From: JAGTVG01 sp965365275
GTDB taxonomy: Bacteria; Bacteroidota; Bacteroidia; Cytophagales; Cyclobacteriaceae
Assembly (NCBI GenBank): GCA_965365275.1
Contig: CBDUBA010000007.1
Location: forward strand, 1-64,000
DNA: 64,000 nt
Direction of reading: 5' to 3'
Under the pieces are notes generated by a model. That model searched no databases. It saw only the letters and a list, made by a program, of their open reading frames with translations, and was not told where the DNA came from. Of the stretch, positions 18,451-27,912 are shown in pieces. Every line of letters starts with the position of its first letter. Position 1 is the first letter of the stretch. The position numbers and the translations under genes were made by a program.

Positions 18451-19251
18451 TTATTTAGAGAATATCAGGTACATCACAAGGACTGATAAAAATACATTCG
18501 CAACACCCGCACTGAATATCAATTCGGGATTATTTCTCTTTTGATACAGCCCGATATATGAAGTAACGAGGAGGATTACTAAAAAGAAAGCAAAAATATT
18601 ATAAATGCTGTAATGTGGATTAAACACATATTTATCCATTCTGGATTCTACGGTTAATTTATATTGAATCCCAAATATTGGTGACAACGATACAATAGCG
18701 TTGTCTCCAGCCCTGATCATCTTTGAATACCGGAAGCTCAATGGAAATTCGAAATCTTCTGTTGCGATAACAATTGTATTCATCGATTTATATGTGGTTA
18801 GTTTTGCCAGGACGGTTTGTTCGTAATTGACTTTTGGAAGGAAATAATCAAGAATGATCAGGAATGTAAAAAGGAACGAAAGCATTGAAATAATCCTGAC
18901 GGATTTTATATAGGGCTTTAAATCAATACTATCATCATCTCCAGGATAAAATGGATGCCTCCATCTTCTCTTGTCTTTTGATTTCCAGTTTACGGTTTCG
19001 GTGAATATGGTGTCAGCACGCTGTCGTTTTTTATCGATGTGTTCATAGTCATATATAAAATTGTAGTTCTCCCTGTGGTCTTTTCGGCTCAATACCTGAT
19101 AGGCTTCATTAATCTCTGTAAATATGTGATGCGAATTAAAAGCTCCGGCTTTGTCAGGATGGTATTTTAATGCCAGATCCCTGTATGCCTTTTTTATCTG
19201 ACCCTCAGTAGCATACCTGTCGATGTTTAATATTTTATAATAATCCTTCAC
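18451..19251 (-). CDS. J-domain (DnaJ-like) membrane protein
   Basis: 266 residues. Residues 1-65 form a J domain (DYYKILNIDRYATEGQIKKA, with the HPD motif in KYHPDKAG) that should stimulate an Hsp70 ATPase. It lacks the Gly/Phe and zinc-finger regions of DnaJ. After a basic linker there are about three membrane segments (near 120-140, 215-235 and 245-262), so the J domain is probably at the cytoplasmic side of the inner membrane. The start is a GTG. It converges with the paaN-like gene, eight bases apart. Confidence 0.85.
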   Translation of the reverse strand: MKDYYKILNIDRYATEGQIKKAYRDLALKYHPDKAGAFNSHHIFTEINEAYQVLSRKDHRENYNFIYDYEHIDKKRQRADTIFTETVNWKSKDKRRWRHPFYPGDDDSIDLKPYIKSVRIISMLSFLFTFLIILDYFLPKVNYEQTVLAKLTTYKSMNTIVIATEDFEFPLSFRYSKMIRAGDNAIVSLSPIFGIQYKLTVESRMDKYVFNPHYSIYNIFAFFLVILLVTSYIGLYQKRNNPELIFSAGVANVFLSVLVMYLIFSK

Positions 19252-19456
19252 CGACTACATAAATAATAACGGTAACTCATCTATTAATATATACTAATCG
19301 CTTTAATAAAAGTTAAGGGAAGCATACACTACTATCAAACGAAAAAACAGTACAAAATATTGTGAATTTCCGAAGTATCGGAATTATGGGTTATTATTGT
19401 AAATTATCCTGATTTGATGGTCAAATATCTGACCATATAATATATTTTGGTTTTTA

Positions 19457-20026
19457 ATGAATTTTCTAGCACACGCTTACCTTGCTCATCCCTCAGTACC
19501 ACTTATTATTGGTAATTTTATTGGTGATTTTGTTAAGGGAAAGCAAATAGAACAGTATGAGGATGGAATATCTGAGGGCATTGTAATGCATAGAAAAATT
19601 GACACCTTTACCGATAATCATCCCATTTTTAAACAAAGTAAAAACAGGATAAGAGAAAGATATAATCATTACTCCGGAGTTATCATCGATCTCTTTTATG
19701 ACCACTTCCTGGCTAAAAACTGGGAGGAGTATTCTGATATCCCCCTCCGGAGATTTACGATTGACCTTTACGATATTATTCTTGAACAGGAACACATAAT
19801 CCCTGAAAAGGCCAGGTATATGCTCCCATTTATGGTGAAATCGAATTGGTTATTAAACTACAGTACTATTGAGGGCATAGACCGTTCACTGACCGGTCTG
19901 TCCAGGAGGACCAATTTCAAATCCGGAATGGAGCATGCCAGTACCGATTTAGTAAAACATTATCAGGACCTGGAAGCTGATTTCAGGATTTTCTTCCCCG
20001 AAATTATTGATTACATCGGTCAGTGA
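19457..20026 (+). CDS. Acyl carrier protein phosphodiesterase (AcpH)-like protein
   Basis: 189 residues matching the AcpH/DUF479 family: MNFLAHAYLAHPSVPLIIGN, the metal-site NFIGDFVKG, and the downstream HRKIDTFTDNHPIF and IDLFYDHFLAKNW motifs. AcpH removes 4'-phosphopantetheine from holo-ACP; many Bacteroidota homologs are annotated only as ACP phosphodiesterase. It is a single gene with a 205-base upstream spacer in which I see no clear promoter, and it converges with the VPS10 gene. Confidence 0.87.
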   Translation: MNFLAHAYLAHPSVPLIIGNFIGDFVKGKQIEQYEDGISEGIVMHRKIDTFTDNHPIFKQSKNRIRERYNHYSGVIIDLFYDHFLAKNWEEYSDIPLRRFTIDLYDIILEQEHIIPEKARYMLPFMVKSNWLLNYSTIEGIDRSLTGLSRRTNFKSGMEHASTDLVKHYQDLEADFRIFFPEIIDYIGQ

Positions 20027-20029
20027 TTT

Positions 20030-22837
20030 TTATTCAATTTCTAATTCAACTTCCCTTGTATCTCCCATTGCAGTGAATTTCAAGATATATTTACCTTTCC
20101 CTGCATAAACCAGCTCCTTTGTATTTGGTTTATTATTATCTTTTAAAGGATGGATCAGAAGGTCCCAGTTAAAATCGTTAAATCCTTTAAATGATGCATT
20201 AAATGTTGTCTCGTAACACTTAAGATCATCTTTAAACACCTCAAAACTAATTTTTGTATTCTTTTCTGAAACAAAATACATAATGCTGGTTTCAGGTGTA
20301 TAGGCTTTCAGGTAAGGATATCTTTTCTCGCCCCATCGTTTCGAAAACCTTACATTTTCCGGTTTAAATACATGAAATTTATTCTTATCCTGTAATTCTG
20401 TGATTTTGCGAATGGGTTCTAATGGCAATACGTAAATGCTTCGCCCATGGGTACCTACTATAAGATCATGATCCCTTGGATGAATAACCATGTCATAGGA
20501 TGCTACGTTGGGAATTTGTGGTATCAGGTCCCAACTGTTTCCATCATTTAAAGAAACATAAGATCCGTGATCCGTACCCATAAAAAGAAGGTCTGGTACA
20601 GTGAGGTCTTGTAAAACTACATTTACAGCCTCCATTTCTACATTCCCATTAATGGCCCTCCAGGTTAAACCGTAGTCTTCTGATTTATAAACATACGTTC
20701 TGAAATCATCATTTCGATAGCCAGTCAGGGAAACAAAAACGGTAGCTTCATCAAATGTGGACGGATAAATGCTGGACACCCATTTGTTTTGAGGAAGACT
20801 TTTACTGATTAAGTTCCACGTATTACCCCCATCTTTGGATACCTGCAGGTTCCCATCGTCCGTACCAACGTACAATAGACCAAATTTCAGAGGGGATTCA
20901 GAAATACAGGTTATGGTGGAATAGGGCACATTCCCGTTCAGCAAGTCTTTTGTCAGGTCTTCGCTGATGGCCGTCCAGGTCTCGGCTTGGTTGAGCGATC
21001 TGAATAATCTATTAGCACCTATGTAGATAATATCCGGATTGTGGGTGCTCATAACCACTGGTGTACGCCAGTTAAATCTAAGGTTTTCTTCCCCTATATC
21101 AGGCCTGGGAGTGATGTATTTCCTTTCTCTGGTCCTGGTATTTATCCTGTAATAGTTACCAAACTGATATCCTACATAAACAAGGTTAAAATCACGGGGA
21201 TCCGGTATTACAAACATACCATCTCCACCAAACAGGTATTCCCAGTTTTCTGTTTCGTTGGGCACAGACAGGGAAGAACCAAATAAAATCCCGTTATCCT
21301 GGAGTCCCCCGTATATATTATAGGGTTTTTCCATATCATAATTCACAGTGTAAAATTGACCTGCCGGAATATTGTTTATATGATTCCAGGCTACACCTCC
21401 ATCATAAGACATATATAATCCGCCATCGTTACCAAGCAGTAGATGGTCTGGATCTTTAGGATCTATCCACATGGCCTGGTGATCAGCATGTACATCACCT
21501 ATCGTATCAGCTCTTGAAAAATTCTTTCCGCCATCGTCTGATCTTAGCAAGGGGACTCCGAAAATATATATTCTTTCAGGATCAGCCGGCGAAACTCTTA
21601 CTTCTCCAAAATAATATCCATAGGTAAAATATACTCCCTTAAGATCATAATCATGTGTTTTCTTCCATGTTGATCCATAATCATCGGAACGATATAATTC
21701 TGCCCCTTTTACTTCGGTATCAAACAGTGCATTATTTGCATCTCCAAGATAATCTGCTATTGCCTTTGGCTCATATTTACCTTCCTCTACCTCAGCCTTG
21801 ACTTTCTTGGCATCATATTTCGTTGGGAAAAAATTGTTTTTCAGAAAATCATCCAGTTTTTCATCATCAAGTTCAAGGAATTCTGTCTTTGTCATGTCAA
21901 TAAAGTCAGCTGCCAACAATTCGCCTTCCTCCCTTTCTTTTTCTGTCTTGGTTTCAAGCTGACTGTCGATCAGGGCATATAATACATTTGGTGAGCTATG
22001 GCTAACATCCAGGCCTATTCTGCCAGCATATTCCCGGTTAGCGATTCCGTCCATAACCTCTTCCCAGCTGTTCCCTCCATCGGTCGATTTATAAATGGAT
22101 GATCCAGTTCCATGACCTTTAAAATTCCAGGCTTTTCTTGTTCTTTCCCACATGGATGCCCATAACATATCCGGATCCTCAGGATTTATGGCAAGATCAA
22201 TAGCACCTGTACTATCGTTTACATATAATGTTTTCGACCAGGACTTACCACCATCTGTAGTTTTAAAAACGCCGCGTTCAGGATTATGTGTATATAAATT
22301 TCCCATGGCAGCAACCCATACAATATCCGGGTTCTCAGGATGTATGATTATTCGTCCAATATGTTGAGTGGATTCCAGTCCCATGTACTCCCAATTACTA
22401 CCACCGTCTAAAGATCTGTAAACACCTGATCCGGCGTAACTCGACCTGCTGCTGTTGTTTTCACCAGTACCTACCCATAACACCTGGTCATCTGAAGGAG
22501 ATAAGCAGATGTCGCCAATAGTGAGGGCTCCCTGATTATCAAACACAGGATCAAATGTGATCCCATTATTTACTGTTTTAAAAACACCACCAGAGGCAAA
22601 CGCTACATAAAACTCCTTGGTATTTGAAGCATTAACAGCGATATCAGTGATCCGGCCACCCTGGACAACAGGCCCTACATTTCTGACTGGATAATTTGAA
22701 TAAATGCTGAGATCTTTATTGGCCGACCGGTGTTCAACACTTTTTAATATTTCAGTACCAGAGGTATATGATTGTTGAGTAAAGCCGAATTGTGTGACCA
22801 GAATCGTCAGAACAAAAAGCAAGAAAAACTTCTTCAT
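20030..22837 (-). CDS. Secreted VPS10/sortilin-type BNR-repeat protein
   Basis: 935 residues with a signal peptide (MKKFFLLFVLTILVTQFGFTQ). I count about eleven Asp-box-like turns (for example RSLDGGSNWE, KTTDGGKSWS, KSTDGGNSWE, RSDDYGSTWK, VSKDGGNTWN), giving a large beta-propeller of the VPS10/photosystem-stability type. A charged, Lys/Glu-rich helical insertion (about 290-375) interrupts the propeller, and a beta-sandwich tail follows residue 830. Annotated relatives are called glycosyl hydrolases, but no catalytic residues are evident here. Probably periplasmic or surface binding or scaffold protein. A second, longer paralog occurs at 46078-49359. Confidence 0.87.
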   Translation of the reverse strand: MKKFFLLFVLTILVTQFGFTQQSYTSGTEILKSVEHRSANKDLSIYSNYPVRNVGPVVQGGRITDIAVNASNTKEFYVAFASGGVFKTVNNGITFDPVFDNQGALTIGDICLSPSDDQVLWVGTGENNSSRSSYAGSGVYRSLDGGSNWEYMGLESTQHIGRIIIHPENPDIVWVAAMGNLYTHNPERGVFKTTDGGKSWSKTLYVNDSTGAIDLAINPEDPDMLWASMWERTRKAWNFKGHGTGSSIYKSTDGGNSWEEVMDGIANREYAGRIGLDVSHSSPNVLYALIDSQLETKTEKEREEGELLAADFIDMTKTEFLELDDEKLDDFLKNNFFPTKYDAKKVKAEVEEGKYEPKAIADYLGDANNALFDTEVKGAELYRSDDYGSTWKKTHDYDLKGVYFTYGYYFGEVRVSPADPERIYIFGVPLLRSDDGGKNFSRADTIGDVHADHQAMWIDPKDPDHLLLGNDGGLYMSYDGGVAWNHINNIPAGQFYTVNYDMEKPYNIYGGLQDNGILFGSSLSVPNETENWEYLFGGDGMFVIPDPRDFNLVYVGYQFGNYYRINTRTRERKYITPRPDIGEENLRFNWRTPVVMSTHNPDIIYIGANRLFRSLNQAETWTAISEDLTKDLLNGNVPYSTITCISESPLKFGLLYVGTDDGNLQVSKDGGNTWNLISKSLPQNKWVSSIYPSTFDEATVFVSLTGYRNDDFRTYVYKSEDYGLTWRAINGNVEMEAVNVVLQDLTVPDLLFMGTDHGSYVSLNDGNSWDLIPQIPNVASYDMVIHPRDHDLIVGTHGRSIYVLPLEPIRKITELQDKNKFHVFKPENVRFSKRWGEKRYPYLKAYTPETSIMYFVSEKNTKISFEVFKDDLKCYETTFNASFKGFNDFNWDLLIHPLKDNNKPNTKELVYAGKGKYILKFTAMGDTREVELEIE

Positions 22838-22957
22838 AAATATTTAATTAAATTCCGGCCCAAAAGTAAAGTTTTTTCATCCGGAATGGAAGGGTGAGGA
22901 AATAAATGTACATCTATTAGAGATATCCTCTCATAAGCATTTGGGAAAGAGGAGATT

Positions 22958-23419
22958 TTATTCTCCGAGAATATTATTCATCATATCCTCAGTCCATTTT
23001 ACCAATATCTGTTTTTTAACATCATCCAGAGAAGCATCTCCATGAGTTATGGTATATACGGGCATCGGCATATTCCCCTCCTCTACTTCCTCTGCTATTT
23101 CATCCAGAAGCTTGATCTTATCCCTTGATTTCAGGCTATCCCAATCTGAAAAATTCAGATCTTCCCGGCCATTTTTAACATCCCTGACCACCAGCCAGCT
23201 GACCGGTGCGATATAGGCATACCAGGGATATCTGGTTTCATTTGAATGGCAATCATAACATGAAGTTTTGAGAATCAGTCCTACTTCTTCCGGCACATCG
23301 CCAGTGAGAATCAAGTCATGTTCATTCGACTTATTAATTTCAGGATAAGTGTTAGGTATAAATTGAAGAATAACAAACAAAGCCAGGACTACCCATATCG
23401 TAATTTTCAGGATCTTCAT
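22958..23419 (-). CDS. Heme-binding domain protein (c-type, one CxxCH)
   Basis: 153 residues with an N-terminal signal/anchor (ILKITIWVVLALFVILQFIP) and a single heme motif CYDCHSNETRYPWYAYIAPVSW, the signature of the haem_bd family common in Bacteroidota. It should carry one covalent heme in the periplasm. Its stop to the next stop is tandem with the similar gene upstream, 11 bases apart, so the pair is an operon. Electron-transfer partner unknown. Confidence 0.87.
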   Translation of the reverse strand: MKILKITIWVVLALFVILQFIPNTYPEINKSNEHDLILTGDVPEEVGLILKTSCYDCHSNETRYPWYAYIAPVSWLVVRDVKNGREDLNFSDWDSLKSRDKIKLLDEIAEEVEEGNMPMPVYTITHGDASLDDVKKQILVKWTEDMMNNILGE

Positions 23420-23430
23420 TAGCGAGAGGA

Positions 23431-23823
23431 CTAATTCAGCATCTCATCAGCTGTTTTTTCGGCCCAATCAACCAGCAGTTTCTGCTCATCTGCGGTGAGT
23501 TTCTTCTCAGGTTTTTGCTCCAGGAATTTCTCAGGGGGCATAGATCCTTCGCCGGCTACTTCTCCGATATCACCTAATGTTGCGATAAGCTTAGCTTTAG
23601 ATAGATCGCCCAGTTTGTCAAGAAGGAGCTTATCCTTGGCTTTATCTGATTTGGCTTCCATATTATGACAGCCAAAACATTTATTATCCAGGACAGATTT
23701 CACATCTTCAGGAATGTTCACATCACCTGCTATGCTATTGCTACCATTGAAGAGGATACTTGACTGAAAGATAACTGCAATAGCAATCAGTGCAATTGGG
23801 AAAAGCAGATTTCTAGTTTTCAT
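23431..23823 (-). CDS. Heme-binding domain protein (second of the pair)
   Basis: 130 residues with a signal peptide (RNLLFPIALIAIAVIFQSSI) and one CxxCH motif (NKCFGCHNMEAKSD), plus the family MPPEKFL segment that could supply the distal Met ligand. It resembles small c-type heme domains found fused to PSD1/DUF1592-like cytochromes. It is the first gene of a two-gene unit and precedes the other heme protein. Likely periplasmic electron carrier or sensor. Confidence 0.82.
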   Translation of the reverse strand: MKTRNLLFPIALIAIAVIFQSSILFNGSNSIAGDVNIPEDVKSVLDNKCFGCHNMEAKSDKAKDKLLLDKLGDLSKAKLIATLGDIGEVAGEGSMPPEKFLEQKPEKKLTADEQKLLVDWAEKTADEMLN

Positions 23824-23906
23824 AATTTAAGTATTTGTTTTGTTTTACAGTCTACCAATATATAAAAATAAATATTTAAATGGATAATTATCTTAAAATT
23901 ATCAGC

Positions 23907-24965
23907 CTAACTTTTATAATTCCAGTTCCATTGATCAATATTCTTAACAGCCTCTTCTAAAAGGTCTATACAACTTATAATATCATCTTTATGGGCCATT
24001 TCAATAACCTGGTGAATATGTCGTGTGGGTATGGAAACCGCCCCGGAAATCGCTCCATTTTTGCCGGTTTTCTGCATTACGGCTGTATCCGTCCCGCCCA
24101 CAGTAAGCACCTCAGGCTGCCATGTTATTTTTTTTTCTGAAGCAGTATTTTTCAGATATTCGACCATCCTCGGATCACAAATAACCGAGGCGTCCATTAT
24201 TTTTATGGCGGCTCCATGACCAAGTGAGGTCACCTTCTCGTGTTCCTGGGCACCAGGAACATCAAAAGCGATGGTTGTATCAATGGCAATAGCAAAATCC
24301 GGATTTATATGATGAGTGGCTACATTTGCTCCTCTCATGCCCAATTCTTCCTGAACTGTAAATACACCATATACATCAAACGGTGGATTGTTGATCTTTC
24401 TAAGGACCTCCATGAGTATATATACTGAGATCCTATTGTCTATCGATTTGCAATTAATGCAATCGCCCATTTCTATAAATTCACGTTCTCTTGTAATAGG
24501 ATTCCCTATTTCAACATATTTTTCAACTTCTTTCTTTTTCATACCCAGATCAATAAAAAAATCTGTTGATTTTGGGACCCGCTTTTGTTCTTCCGGTGAC
24601 ATAACATGGATGGGTTTTGTTCCCATAACACCAATCAGGTTCTTTTTCCCATGGACCATCACCCTCTGGGCGGTCAGTGTTTTGGGATCAAAGCCACCCA
24701 GTGTGTGAAATTTTAAAAACCCGTCTTTGGTAATATGAGTCACGATGAATCCTATCTCATCCATATGGGCTGCAAACATGAGTTTCTTGTTACCCGGATT
24801 ATCCGAAGACCTTTTAATGGTGATCAGGTTTCCCATATTATCTGTATAATATTCATCCACGCTGGATTGAATATTGTTGACGATCTTAGACCTGATGGGA
24901 TCTTCAAAACCCGGAGCGCCAGGTGTCTCACAAATTTCCTTTAGTTCCTTAATGTTGATTTTCAT
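23907..24965 (-). CDS. M42 family metallopeptidase (glutamyl aminopeptidase/endoglucanase-like)
   Basis: 352 residues, normal for the M42 family. Visible metal and catalytic motifs are AAHMDEIGFIV, FTVQEELGMRGA (catalytic Glu-Glu), AIDTTIAFDVPG and the late PTRHIHQVIEM His. Such enzymes form large cytoplasmic tetrahedral dodecamers that trim peptides; those once called endoglucanase are aminopeptidases. The gene overlaps the upstream HAD gene by four bases (ATGA), so translation is probably coupled. Confidence 0.93.
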   Translation of the reverse strand: MKINIKELKEICETPGAPGFEDPIRSKIVNNIQSSVDEYYTDNMGNLITIKRSSDNPGNKKLMFAAHMDEIGFIVTHITKDGFLKFHTLGGFDPKTLTAQRVMVHGKKNLIGVMGTKPIHVMSPEEQKRVPKSTDFFIDLGMKKKEVEKYVEIGNPITREREFIEMGDCINCKSIDNRISVYILMEVLRKINNPPFDVYGVFTVQEELGMRGANVATHHINPDFAIAIDTTIAFDVPGAQEHEKVTSLGHGAAIKIMDASVICDPRMVEYLKNTASEKKITWQPEVLTVGGTDTAVMQKTGKNGAISGAVSIPTRHIHQVIEMAHKDDIISCIDLLEEAVKNIDQWNWNYKS

Positions 24966-25630
24966 TTCTTTGTTATGATTAGGGATTTCAGTTTATCATA
25001 ATTCATGTCCCGGAAGTTCCTGATGACTCCACTTACATTTCGAAATTCTTCAGGCTTGTGTGTAGTGCATACACCTACCACGTGAGCACCTGAATCAAAT
25101 GCAGCCTGTACGCCTGAAAATGAATCCTCAAAGACAACACATTGCTTGGGTTCCAAACCAAGTTTTGATATTGATTTCAGGTAAATTTCAGGATCAGGTT
25201 TCCCATTTTTTATGTCTGACGCGTCGAGAACAAATTTAAAATAACTTTGGATGGGCAGATAGCTGAATGCGAATGCAACATTATCCCGCGGAGCGGAAGT
25301 CGCAACAGATGCCGGCACCCCATTGTCCTTTAGTTCCTCCAGGAATTCCTTCAATCCATCTGTCAATTTAATTTTACTTGAATACATTTTCCGGTATACT
25401 TTTTCTTTCTCATCCACATACCTGTCAACTTCTTTTTGTGTATGCTTCTTTTTGAATATATAGTCAACAGTATCTTTTGCAATACGTCCAAAAACATACT
25501 TATGGAGTTCTGCGTCGGTAATAGGCACCTCGTGGATCTTACAAAAAGCCTTCCACGCTTTCTCATGATAAGAATTGTTATCCATAATTACCCCATCCAT
25601 ATCAAATATAACTCCTAATCCTGCTTTCAT
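24962..25630 (-). CDS. HAD-family phosphatase, beta-phosphoglucomutase-like
   Basis: 222 residues: motif I FDMDGVIMDN with nucleophile and acid Asp, a helical cap, motif II VATSAPRDN, and motif IV KPDPEIYLKSISKLG with VFEDSFSGVQAA. This is the beta-phosphoglucomutase/phosphatase subfamily of haloacid dehalogenases. It hydrolyses or rearranges a sugar phosphate; specificity cannot be read from the sequence. It overlaps the M42 peptidase gene by ATGA. Confidence 0.88.
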   Translation of the reverse strand: MKAGLGVIFDMDGVIMDNNSYHEKAWKAFCKIHEVPITDAELHKYVFGRIAKDTVDYIFKKKHTQKEVDRYVDEKEKVYRKMYSSKIKLTDGLKEFLEELKDNGVPASVATSAPRDNVAFAFSYLPIQSYFKFVLDASDIKNGKPDPEIYLKSISKLGLEPKQCVVFEDSFSGVQAAFDSGAHVVGVCTTHKPEEFRNVSGVIRNFRDMNYDKLKSLIITKK

Positions 25631-25721
25631 TAAATTAAAATACTTAATTTGAAGTGAACAATTAATTATTTCGAAGATATAATATACATAACTGGATACT
25701 ATTCTTTTAAAGAAAAATTAT

Positions 25722-26528
25722 ATGGATATCAAGTTGGAAGAGATCAATATTTATCCGATCAAATCGATGGGTAAGATATCTCTTAAAGAATCAAAAGCAC
25801 TTATCCGGGGATTTGAATATGACAGAAGAATGATGCTTGTCGACAGGGAAGGTCAATTCCTGTCACAACGCAGGATTCCGGAAATGGCCAGGTTCAAAAT
25901 ATCTATAGATGAAAATGGATTTATCGTTCAATATGATCTTGATAACATCAGGATTCCTTTTAAACTGTCATCGGAGAAAACCAGAAAGGTTACGGTATGG
26001 GATGACCGGATAGATGCACCCGAAGCAGATAATCATTACAACCGGTGGTTCTCCGATCATTTGGATCAGGAGTGTTATCTTGTTTTTATGGATAAGATAA
26101 GCAAAAGACCAATAGATCCTAAATATGCTGTTCACAATGAACATGTCAGTTTTGCTGATGGTTTTCCATATCTTATCACAGGTACCGAATCACTTGTGGA
26201 TTTGAATCAAAAACTTGAAACACCTGTTCCCATGGATCGTTTCAGACCCAATATTGTCATTACTACTGATGTGCCTTTTAAAGAAGATGACCTTAACCAT
26301 TTTTATATTGGTGAGGCTATATTTAAAAGGGTGAAGCCCTGTTCACGATGTATAATCACCACAACAGATCAATCAACCGGGATAAGATCAAGAGAACCTT
26401 TAAAAACACTTTCAGAATACAGGAGCATTGATCAGAAGGTATTATTTGGACAAAACCTTATCTGCCTTAGAGAAGGACGCGTAAAAACAGGCGACAATCT
26501 TATTCCGGTGTCAAATTATGAATTATGA
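25722..26528 (+). CDS. MOSC domain protein (YcbX-like)
   Basis: 268 residues with the MOSC N-terminal beta barrel (NIYPIKSMGKISLKESKA, RRMMLVDREGQFLSQR) and the MOSC core, including FRPNIVI and the conserved Cys in RVKPCSRCIITTTDQ. MOSC proteins handle molybdenum cofactor or sulfur; YcbX-like members detoxify N-hydroxylated compounds. It is 80 bases before the SCO gene and diverges from the HAD gene. No second domain (ferredoxin) is present. Confidence 0.9.
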   Translation: MDIKLEEINIYPIKSMGKISLKESKALIRGFEYDRRMMLVDREGQFLSQRRIPEMARFKISIDENGFIVQYDLDNIRIPFKLSSEKTRKVTVWDDRIDAPEADNHYNRWFSDHLDQECYLVFMDKISKRPIDPKYAVHNEHVSFADGFPYLITGTESLVDLNQKLETPVPMDRFRPNIVITTDVPFKEDDLNHFYIGEAIFKRVKPCSRCIITTTDQSTGIRSREPLKTLSEYRSIDQKVLFGQNLICLREGRVKTGDNLIPVSNYEL

Positions 26529-26608
26529 TTGCCGGGGGAAGACAATTATGAATAAATTTGTAAACGGAATTTGGGAATTATCTTTCCCGAATAAAATTTA
26601 AAAGTATA

Positions 26609-27259
26609 ATGTTCAAAAACACATCTTGTTTATTGTTTATCCTGACCCTGGTGATAATTACCGGATGCTCAAATCCTGAAAATAATAAACTGCCAATACT
26701 AGGCCGTAAGAGTATTGAGGAAAAGACAGTTAATGGTACCCTTACCTACGACACGATTTACCATGAAATTGAGAACTTCATATTCACTAACCAGGATTCA
26801 ATGGAAGTGACGAACGGTACTTTTAAAAATAAGGTTTATGTGGCTGACTTTTTCTTCACTACCTGTCCTACCATCTGTCCTATTATGAAAACACAGATGT
26901 TGCGTGTGTATGAACACTTTGAGAATGATGATGGGATCCTGTTTTTATCTCACACGATCGACCCGGATCATGACACGGTAGCCCTACTGCATGATTTTGC
27001 TGACCGGCTTGGAGTATCAAGCAAGAAATGGCATTTCGTTACCGGTCCCAAAGAGTACATTTATGAAATCGGCCAGAACAGCTATATGGTAACCGCTATG
27101 GAAGATGAAAATGAACCCGGGGGATATTTGCACAGTGGTGCCTTTATACTCGTTGATCCGGACAGACATATAAGAGGATTATATGATGGAACAAAGGAAG
27201 ACCAGGTTGACAGGCTTATCTCTGATATCCCTAAGCTTTTACAAGAATATGGTCTTTAG
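26609..27259 (+). CDS. SCO family copper chaperone lipoprotein
   Basis: 216 residues. The N-terminus carries a lipobox (LVIITGC), so it is probably membrane-anchored in the periplasm. The thioredoxin fold has the copper-binding CPTICPIMK (CxxxC, Cys86 and Cys90) and the distal His in GYLHSGAFILVD. SCO proteins deliver copper to the CuA centre of cytochrome c oxidase. The cytochrome c gene overlaps its last 11 bases in another frame, suggesting coupled expression. Confidence 0.93.
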   Translation: MFKNTSCLLFILTLVIITGCSNPENNKLPILGRKSIEEKTVNGTLTYDTIYHEIENFIFTNQDSMEVTNGTFKNKVYVADFFFTTCPTICPIMKTQMLRVYEHFENDDGILFLSHTIDPDHDTVALLHDFADRLGVSSKKWHFVTGPKEYIYEIGQNSYMVTAMEDENEPGGYLHSGAFILVDPDRHIRGLYDGTKEDQVDRLISDIPKLLQEYGL

Positions 27260-27692
27260 ATCACTGGCAGTACTTCTTCTTTTTACATTATTTCTAATTT
27301 CTTCCTGTGGCCCGGGATCAGGAGATGGAAAAACCTATGCTGAAAGAATAAAATACAGGCAGTATTTTAATAATGGCAGAAGGTTATACCTGAACCATTG
27401 CAGTAATTGTCATCAAAGGGATGGTACAGGCCTGGCTAGATTATATCCTCCAATCAATGGTTCTGTCTACTTTCAGAGTAATCCCGGGAGAACAGTTTGT
27501 ATCATTCGAAATGGTCAGATTGGTGAGATCGTCATAAACGGTATTTCATTCAACCAACCTATGCCTGCAAATCCTGATCTCTCAAACCTGGAGATTGCCG
27601 AATTAACTACCTATTTATATGGTATGTGGAGTGATAACGATAGTTTATTCACTACGAATCAGGTGATTGAATTCCTGGAGAATTGTCAGTGA
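27249..27692 (+). CDS. Cytochrome c lipoprotein
   Basis: 147 residues from the ATG at 27249 (MVFRSLAVLLLFTLFLISSCG), chosen because it starts with a lipobox signal; an upstream ATG at 27183 would put 22 extra hydrophilic residues ahead and overlap the SCO gene by 77 bases. One heme motif CSNCHQRDGTGLA, then PPINGS and a late Met in QPMPANPDL as probable axial ligand, with class I fold. It pairs with SCO and points to a terminal oxidase elsewhere. Confidence 0.88.
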   Translation: MVFRSLAVLLLFTLFLISSCGPGSGDGKTYAERIKYRQYFNNGRRLYLNHCSNCHQRDGTGLARLYPPINGSVYFQSNPGRTVCIIRNGQIGEIVINGISFNQPMPANPDLSNLEIAELTTYLYGMWSDNDSLFTTNQVIEFLENCQ

Positions 27693-27741
27693 TTAATCCA
27701 TTACAGATTCCATGCCGTATTCATCTTAAAATTTAATGTTC

Positions 27742-27762
27742 TTATCACGGAATTTGTGATAA
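27742..27762. promoter_or_regulatory. Inverted repeat TTATCAC-N7-GTGATAA upstream of the decarboxylase operon
   Basis: Seven-base perfect inverted repeat with a seven-base spacer, 151 bases ahead of the methylmalonyl-CoA decarboxylase start. It could be a weak hairpin after the cytochrome gene or a dimeric operator. There is no T-run, so termination is less likely. Confidence 0.35.
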
Positions 27763-27790
27763 TTATCATACTCTGAAAATATTATGTTAG

Positions 27791-27798
27791 TAATTTTG
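27791..27798 (+). promoter_or_regulatory. Possible -7 promoter box, TAATTTTG
   Basis: Matches the Bacteroidota TAnnTTTG box exactly. No TTTG lies at the usual 19-21 bases upstream, so the call rests on the -7 element and on its position about 115 bases before the decarboxylase start. Confidence 0.3.
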
Positions 27799-27912
27799 TA
27801 ACAATAAAATACATTATTTTTTAAGGATTATGTTACAATAATATCTTTTACCTTGGTTGATAATCCGAAAAAAAATTAAAGTGCCAATTTTATTTTTAAA
27901 TAAACATTAGCA

